A DNA stretch of 9,813 nucleotides from Candidatus Cryptobacteroides faecihippi (GTDB taxonomy: Bacteria; Bacteroidota; Bacteroidia; Bacteroidales; UBA932). Each line of letters starts with the position of its first letter. Position 1 is the first letter of the stretch. Of this stretch, positions 5,392 to 9,813 are shown piece by piece. The notes beneath the pieces were generated by a model. That model ran no database searches, was not told the DNA's origin, and saw only the letters and a list, made by a program, of their open reading frames with translations. Where the stretch lies: NCBI GenBank assembly GCA_018066065.1, contig JAGHSC010000112.1, positions 1 to 9,813 of the forward strand. Reading direction: 5' to 3'. The translations under genes were made by a program, and so were the position numbers.

Positions 5392-7392
5392 GTGAACAAA
5401 GGTATCCTAACATCCTTGCTCCTACTCATGGGAGCACTATGTCATTGCGTCTCGGCGCAGGAACGCATCACCGCCGGCGATGCGGATCACGGCGATGCCA
5501 CCGACTCAATCAGGACCTCCTCGGTCACAGCCTTCCACTCCCGGACCATCACCCCTTCCAGAACACTCGACGGCAAGCTGCTGGAAACGCTTTCATCACA
5601 GAGCGTTGCCGACGCCCTGCGCTACTTCTCAGGAGTCCAGGTCAAGGACTACGGCGGAGTCGGAGGCCTGAAGACCGTCAATGTCCGCTCGCTCGGAGCC
5701 CAGCATGTGGGCATCTTCTACGACGGCATCAGGATAACCAACGCACAGAACGGCCAGGTGGACCTGGGACGGTACTCGCTCGACAACATGGAAGCGGTCT
5801 CCCTCTACAATGCCCAGAAATCCGAGACTCTCCAGTCCGCCTCTGAATATGCTTCCGGCTCGACCGTCTACCTCAAGACAAGAGTCCCCGTCCTCGAAGG
5901 GCGCAGGGACAGATTCACAGCAAGGCTGAAGGCAGGCTCCTTCGGAACCATCTCACCCATGGTACGTTACGAAAGAAGGTTCGGGAAAGTCCTGATGAGT
6001 GCGGAAGCAATGTACCTGCAGACAGACGGAGACTACCGGTTCCATCTGAAAAGCGACAAGGAAGACACCACCGGCAGGAGGCTGAACGGAGACGTGCGTA
6101 CCACCAGGGCCGAGCTCGGCCTATGGGCGCATCCATGGGGTGGAGACCTTCAGGTCCACGCCTACGGCTACACCTCGGAGCGAGGCCTCCCGGGACCTGT
6201 GATCAGAAGGCTCTCGGACCAGTATGCAGCCACGGACCGGCAGTGGGACGACAATTTCTTCCTCCAGTCTTCGTACCGGAAGGCATTCAGAAAGTTCGCA
6301 TTCCTGGTCAACGCAAAGGGAACGTACGACAACCTGGCCTACCTTTCCGACCCATCCACGAATGCCGCAGCACCTTTCATCCACAACCACTATCACCAGA
6401 AGGATCTCTACGGGTCGGCTGCAATTGCATGGTACCCGGCTGACTGGATCTCATTCAACATCTCGTACGACCAGCGCTGGTCCGACCTGACATGCGACGT
6501 AAGATACTTCAACTATGTCCAGCGCTTCGATTCAAAGGCAGCCGGTGCAGTCACGGTGACCCGCGGAGGATTCTCGATGCAGGCATCCATGCTCTGGACC
6601 AGGGTGCAGGACATCACCAAGGGTTCCCCGGAGCCACTGTCAAGAGTCTGCCCATCGGTCGCCGCATCGTGGCACGACAGGAGCAACATCCTGACCATCA
6701 GATCCTTCTACAAGCCCGTATTCAGGGCACCGACCCTCAATGACCTCTATTATACATTGGTCGGCAACGCACACCTGAAACCGGAATGGGCACGGCAGAA
6801 GGACGTTGGGCTGGACATCCAGCCTTTGAGGTCGGAGGCATTCTCGACCAAGGTATCGGTGGATGCGTTCCTCAGCGACGTGACAGACAAGATCGTTGCG
6901 ATGCCGGTGGCAAGCCAGTTCCGCTGGACCATGATGAACTACGGGAGAGTCAAGGGGCAAGGCATCAATGCCAGCTGGACCACAGCATCAAGGGTGGCTG
7001 GATTCACCGTCAGCACCCTGATTTCATATTCCTACGAAGAATCAAGGGAAAGGACTGATCCTGAGGCGATAAGCTTCAACGGGCAGATTCCCTACACTCC
7101 GTGGCATTCAGGCTCGGCCGTCATCGGGGCCGGGAAGGGGCCATGGAACCTCAACGCGTCGTTCCTCTACACGGGAGCCAGGTACAGGGCATCCGACAAC
7201 GTACCCGAGAACCGTCTCGACCCGTGGATGACGGCGGACCTGAGCGCGGCAAGGTCCTTCAGCCTCGGGAAAGGGGTGATGATGGAAGCCGGGATCGACC
7301 TGAACAACATCCTCGGGCAGAGGTACGAGGTAGTCTCGAGATACCCCATGCCTGGCAGGAACTTCCTCACGAGACTGACATTGAAATTCTGA
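5392..7392 (+). CDS. btuB: BtuB-like TonB-dependent outer-membrane receptor for vitamin B12
   Basis: This protein should import cobalamin or other corrinoids across the outer membrane, powered by TonB-ExbBD. The 666-residue product starts with a signal peptide (about 1-21). A short stretch with a TonB-box-like SSVTA (43-47) precedes the plug domain (about 60-165; DALRYFSGVQVKDYGGVGG at 74-92, NVRSLGAQHVGIFYDGIRI at 97-115). A large beta-barrel follows, ending in LNNILGQRYEV and a terminal Phe, the usual barrel-assembly signal. No SusC-type carboxypeptidase-like N-terminal domain is present, so it is BtuB-like, not a glycan SusC receptor. B12 specificity is inferred mainly from the cobalamin riboswitch directly upstream and the BtuG-like lipoprotein 27 bases downstream. 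The start is GTG at 5392, supported by AGGAG 8 bases before it and the signal peptide directly after. Confidence 0.92.
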   Translation: MNKGILTSLLLLMGALCHCVSAQERITAGDADHGDATDSIRTSSVTAFHSRTITPSRTLDGKLLETLSSQSVADALRYFSGVQVKDYGGVGGLKTVNVRSLGAQHVGIFYDGIRITNAQNGQVDLGRYSLDNMEAVSLYNAQKSETLQSASEYASGSTVYLKTRVPVLEGRRDRFTARLKAGSFGTISPMVRYERRFGKVLMSAEAMYLQTDGDYRFHLKSDKEDTTGRRLNGDVRTTRAELGLWAHPWGGDLQVHAYGYTSERGLPGPVIRRLSDQYAATDRQWDDNFFLQSSYRKAFRKFAFLVNAKGTYDNLAYLSDPSTNAAAPFIHNHYHQKDLYGSAAIAWYPADWISFNISYDQRWSDLTCDVRYFNYVQRFDSKAAGAVTVTRGGFSMQASMLWTRVQDITKGSPEPLSRVCPSVAASWHDRSNILTIRSFYKPVFRAPTLNDLYYTLVGNAHLKPEWARQKDVGLDIQPLRSEAFSTKVSVDAFLSDVTDKIVAMPVASQFRWTMMNYGRVKGQGINASWTTASRVAGFTVSTLISYSYEESRERTDPEAISFNGQIPYTPWHSGSAVIGAGKGPWNLNASFLYTGARYRASDNVPENRLDPWMTADLSAARSFSLGKGVMMEAGIDLNNILGQRYEVVSRYPMPGRNFLTRLTLKF

Positions 7393-7419
7393 CAAGACAA
7401 CACAAAACAACATTTCATA

Positions 7420-9384
7420 ATGAAAAGAGCTTTAAGATTCATCATCGCAGGCATGCTGCTCGCAGGAGCGACCTCATGCCTCGCAGACCTGGAGACAAGG
7501 GTGGACACCCTCGAAGATCAGGTCAGCACCATCCTCACATCACTTGACCAGCTTGAAAAATACGTCAAGGCACAGGTCTATGTCTCGAAGGTCGAGACTT
7601 CGGCAAAAGGCTACATCCTCACCCTGTCAAACGGCGAGACAATGCTCCTCAAGCATGGGCAGGACGGCCTCAACGGCCAGGATGGGCAGGACGGAAAGGA
7701 CGGCGTCTCGATCGTGGACGGCATCGATGGCATCAAGGGTGTAAGGATTTCCGGGGAATATGTGGTCTTCGTCCTCTCGGAAGGCGGGGAGCTGGCCCTT
7801 CCTCGTTCGCCGAAGGTCATCGAGATCCAGGTTACGGGATGCGAGGTCGATGCTGACAAGGCAGTTGCCAGCTTCACGGTCAAGGACGCACTCGATCCTG
7901 TCGTCATCGCCTGCGGTCCCGCAGCATGGGACATCGAGGTCTCCGAAGTGTCCGGCAATGCCGGAGCGGTCACCATCAGGCGCAGCGTCTCTGACGAAAA
8001 GGCAGCCTCAGGCACCATCGCCCTCACCGTGGTGGACAATGCTTCGGCAGGAGCCAACACCAACACAAAGGCATGGAAGCTTAAGTTCGAGGATGCTTCC
8101 TTCAATGCGACACTCTGGACCAGGGCATTCCCTGTCGAGGGTGGAGAGCTGAGCCTTTCCTACTCCGCAAACATGGAATGCGAGTTCGCCGCACCAGACT
8201 GGATCACCCCGGTGCAGACCAAGGCCGTGAAGGAATATTCAAGGACATTCAGGGTTCTGGAGAACACAGGCGCGCGCAGGGAAGGTGCAGTGGCAATCCT
8301 CGTCCGCGGAGAGGAGCAGCCGGTCGCTTCAATGAATGTGGTGCAGAAGGGCGTCTTCACCCGCATGTACATTCTCAGCGAGGGTGGCTACGGTGCCAAC
8401 AACGCCTCCCTTTCCTACTATGATGCCGCCAGCGGCGAGGTGACCGATTCCTGGTTCTCTACCGTCAACGGAAGCAAGCTTGGAGACACCGGCAACGACA
8501 TCCTCCTCACGGAAGACTACATCATCATTGCAGTCAATGCATCCAACATCATACAGTTCTGCAGCCATGACGGCAAGGCAGTAGCTCAGACAGAGGCAGT
8601 TGCGAATGTCAGAAAGCTTGCCGTGGATTCAGAGGGAGAGTACCTCTACGCGACTTCCTACGCCGACAACGGCTACGTGGCCAAGATCAGTCTCGAGGAC
8701 TTCAGCGTTGTAGCCAAGGTCAATGTAGGCTACGAGCCTGAAGGGATTGCCTGGTACGACGGGAAGCTTTTCGTCGCCAATTCCGGTGGATACTCCTACA
8801 TGGGAGGACATGACTACGAGGAGACAATCTCCGTGATCGATGCCGCGTCCATGACTGAGACAAAGAGGGTCAAGACAGGCAAGATCAACCTCTACGGCGC
8901 CTTCGTCCAGAACGCAAGGTACCCTCGCTACATCCTTGTCAACGCTGCTGGCGACTACATGTCGAACCCTGCCGCCTCGCTTGTCTTCGACTGCGAGAAG
9001 GAGGAGGTAGTGGCCACCTTCGACTTCCCTGCCACCTATGCGTCCCAGTACGAGGGAGCCTTCTACTCCATCGGGTCCAGCTTCAGCTACGCCACCTACG
9101 CGTATGAATATTCATTCAAGAAGATCGACATGGCTTCAGGCACTCCTGTGGTCACGGACGGGCTCGCTCCTGAAGGCGGTTCCGCCAACGATGCCATCAC
9201 CGAGGCTGTCAAGAAGATGGGGGCCCCTTACGGAATCTGCATCGCATCCGACGGTGAGGTCTTCGTGACCGATGCAGGCAACTATGTCAACAGGGGCTTG
9301 CTCCACAGGTTCGCCAAGGACGGAAAAGGGCAGACAACCTTCACCGTCGGTGTCTGCCCTGGACATTTCGCTGAAAATCTTTAG
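7420..9384 (+). CDS. BtuG-like surface lipoprotein: coiled-coil/DUF4988, collagen-like run, BACON-like domain, beta-propeller
   Basis: This probably captures B12 at the cell surface for the adjacent receptor. A lipoprotein signal ends at GATSC (lipid-modified Cys20). Residues 24-49 show strict heptads (L24, V28, L31, V35, I38, L42, L45, V49). A DUF4988-like segment leads into five Gly-X-Y triplets (G80-G95). Next come an unassigned beta-rich segment (about 132-226) and a BACON-like domain (about 237-311, with PDWI and a closing NVVQKG). The C-terminal half (313-650) looks like a YncE/DUF5074 beta-propeller, with recurring blade motifs such as YLYATSYADNGYVAKI and GKLFVANSGG. Bacteroides BtuG is a B12-binding propeller lipoprotein found beside BtuB; a plain BtuG lacks this long stalk. 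The gap after btuB (7393-7419) is A-rich without Shine-Dalgarno. The ligand is inferred from context and fold; sequence identity to BtuG was not measured. Confidence 0.85.
   Translation: MKRALRFIIAGMLLAGATSCLADLETRVDTLEDQVSTILTSLDQLEKYVKAQVYVSKVETSAKGYILTLSNGETMLLKHGQDGLNGQDGQDGKDGVSIVDGIDGIKGVRISGEYVVFVLSEGGELALPRSPKVIEIQVTGCEVDADKAVASFTVKDALDPVVIACGPAAWDIEVSEVSGNAGAVTIRRSVSDEKAASGTIALTVVDNASAGANTNTKAWKLKFEDASFNATLWTRAFPVEGGELSLSYSANMECEFAAPDWITPVQTKAVKEYSRTFRVLENTGARREGAVAILVRGEEQPVASMNVVQKGVFTRMYILSEGGYGANNASLSYYDAASGEVTDSWFSTVNGSKLGDTGNDILLTEDYIIIAVNASNIIQFCSHDGKAVAQTEAVANVRKLAVDSEGEYLYATSYADNGYVAKISLEDFSVVAKVNVGYEPEGIAWYDGKLFVANSGGYSYMGGHDYEETISVIDAASMTETKRVKTGKINLYGAFVQNARYPRYILVNAAGDYMSNPAASLVFDCEKEEVVATFDFPATYASQYEGAFYSIGSSFSYATYAYEYSFKKIDMASGTPVVTDGLAPEGGSANDAITEAVKKMGAPYGICIASDGEVFVTDAGNYVNRGLLHRFAKDGKGQTTFTVGVCPGHFAENL
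7657..7704 (+). repeat. Collagen-like Gly-X-Y coding repeat
   Basis: Sixteen codons encode glycine every third residue (G80, 83, 86, 89, 92, 95), mostly as Gln-Asp-Gly or Lys-Asp-Gly triplets. GG(C/T/A/G) and CAGGA(C/T) codons recur, so the DNA itself is a degenerate short repeat that could change copy number. More widely spaced glycines follow at G101, G104 and G107. Such runs are typical just after DUF4988 coiled coils. Confidence 0.75.
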
Positions 9385-9389
9385 TTCGG

Positions 9390-9813
9390 TCAGATCTTGA
9401 CCACGTGCCAGTGAGGGCCGAAGCGCTCGAAGGCAGCCTGGTCAAGCATCTCGCGGTCATCAGGATGGGCGATGCTTATGAGAAGCTTCGCCCTTTCTTG
9501 CAGTGACTTGCCCCAAAGGTCGACAGCACCGTACTCGGTGACGATCCAGTGGGCGTCGGAGCGAGGTGTGACGACACCTGCACCAGGATTGAGCATAGGA
9601 ACGATCTTCGACTTGCCCTTGGCTGTCCTTGAGGCGAAGGCTGTCATGGAGACACCGCCTTCTGACATGGTTGCAACCTTGACGAAGTCGAGCTGGCCGC
9701 CGGTACCGGAGAAGATCCTGGTTCCTATGGAGGCAGCGCAGATCTGACCGGTGAGGTCGCCCTCTACTGCAGAGTTGATTGCCATCATGTTCGGGTTCTG
9801 GCTGATGACCCAT
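9390..9813 (-). CDS. Acetyl-CoA hydrolase / CoA-transferase family protein, C-terminal part (cut by window edge)
   Basis: Members of this family move CoA between short acyl groups, for example 4-hydroxybutyrate, butyrate or succinate and acetate, or hydrolyse acetyl-CoA. About 141 codons of the C-terminal domain are visible; the frame stays open to the edge at 9813, so the true start and the catalytic glutamate lie outside. Recognisable pieces are SQNPNMMAINSAVEGDLTGQ, the glycine-rich SGTGGQLDFVKVA, KIVPMLNPGAGVVTPRSDAH, VTEYGAVDLWGKSLQERA and a last stretch IAHPDDREMLDQAAFERFG. These fit 4-hydroxybutyrate or butyryl-CoA:acetate CoA-transferases and Bacteroidota acetyl-CoA hydrolases, and the substrate cannot be told from this part. 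It converges on the BtuG-like gene with only 5 bases between stop codons. The internal ATG at 9786-9788 lies within a conserved block and is not the start. Confidence 0.9.
   Translation of the reverse strand, partial: WVISQNPNMMAINSAVEGDLTGQICAASIGTRIFSGTGGQLDFVKVATMSEGGVSMTAFASRTAKGKSKIVPMLNPGAGVVTPRSDAHWIVTEYGAVDLWGKSLQERAKLLISIAHPDDREMLDQAAFERFGPHWHVVKI

Noticed and set aside
5352..5846. 164-codon plus-strand frame overlapping the start of btuB
   Set aside because: It is a shifted frame of btuB, rich in Arg, His and Pro and without a domain. The btuB frame has a signal peptide, plug motifs and a Shine-Dalgarno.
7611..8105. 164-codon minus-strand frame opposite the stalk of the BtuG-like lipoprotein
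   Set aside because: Ser/Thr/Pro-rich shadow of the Gly/Asp-rich sense frame, with no start context.
5392..9384. Reading the receptor plus lipoprotein pair as a SusC/SusD glycan-uptake locus
   Set aside because: The receptor lacks the SusC N-terminal carboxypeptidase-like domain, the lipoprotein is a propeller rather than a SusD helical fold, no glycoside hydrolase is nearby, and the leader is a cobalamin riboswitch.
9385..9389. Possible terminator between the BtuG-like gene and the CoA-transferase
   Set aside because: Only 5 bases separate the stops and no hairpin with a U-run is visible. The same is true of the 17-base gap at 3949-3965. Termination must occur inside the opposite gene or by other means.

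Overview
The window comes from a Bacteroidota chromosome, most likely order Bacteroidales. The TonB-dependent receptor is paired with a surface-type lipoprotein carrying DUF4988-like and BACON-like modules. Intergenic regions carry the phylum's TAnnTTTG -7 promoter element, and most starts lack a Shine-Dalgarno sequence. Base composition is moderately GC-rich. Genus cannot be fixed from this sequence. Both ends cut genes: rpsA on the left and a CoA-transferase on the right.

Left part (1-3168, minus strand): recR, mntP, corA and rpsA read leftward in that order. recR and mntP overlap by an ATGA junction. corA and rpsA each have their own TAnnTTTG promoter, so this is a co-oriented row with internal promoters rather than one simple operon. 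Middle part: a secreted SGNH/GDSL hydrolase reads rightward, divergent from recR. It converges on a minus-strand pair, fklB (FKBP-type prolyl isomerase) followed by a PnuC-family vitamin-precursor transporter.

Right part (5172-9384, plus strand): a riboswitch-controlled vitamin B12 uptake locus and the centrepiece of the window. A clear cobalamin riboswitch precedes a GTG-started, BtuB-like TonB-dependent receptor. Twenty-seven bases further on is a 654-residue lipoprotein. Its C-terminal half looks like a YncE/DUF5074-type beta-propeller, the fold of the Bacteroides B12-capturing lipoprotein BtuG. Here the propeller sits on an unusual N-terminal stalk: heptad coiled coil, short Gly-X-Y collagen-like run, an unassigned beta-rich segment and a BACON-like domain. 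The likely mechanism is capture of corrinoid at the cell surface by the lipoprotein, hand-over to the BtuB-like barrel, and shut-off by cobalamin through the leader. The leader's loop L5 (CCCGC) is complementary to a GCGGG beside the only good Shine-Dalgarno sequence seen here, which suggests control of translation.

The B12 locus and fklB share a compact divergent promoter region built on a perfect 9-bp inverted repeat. No tRNA, rRNA, CRISPR array, insertion sequence or phage gene was seen. No stretch over 300 bases lacks a gene.
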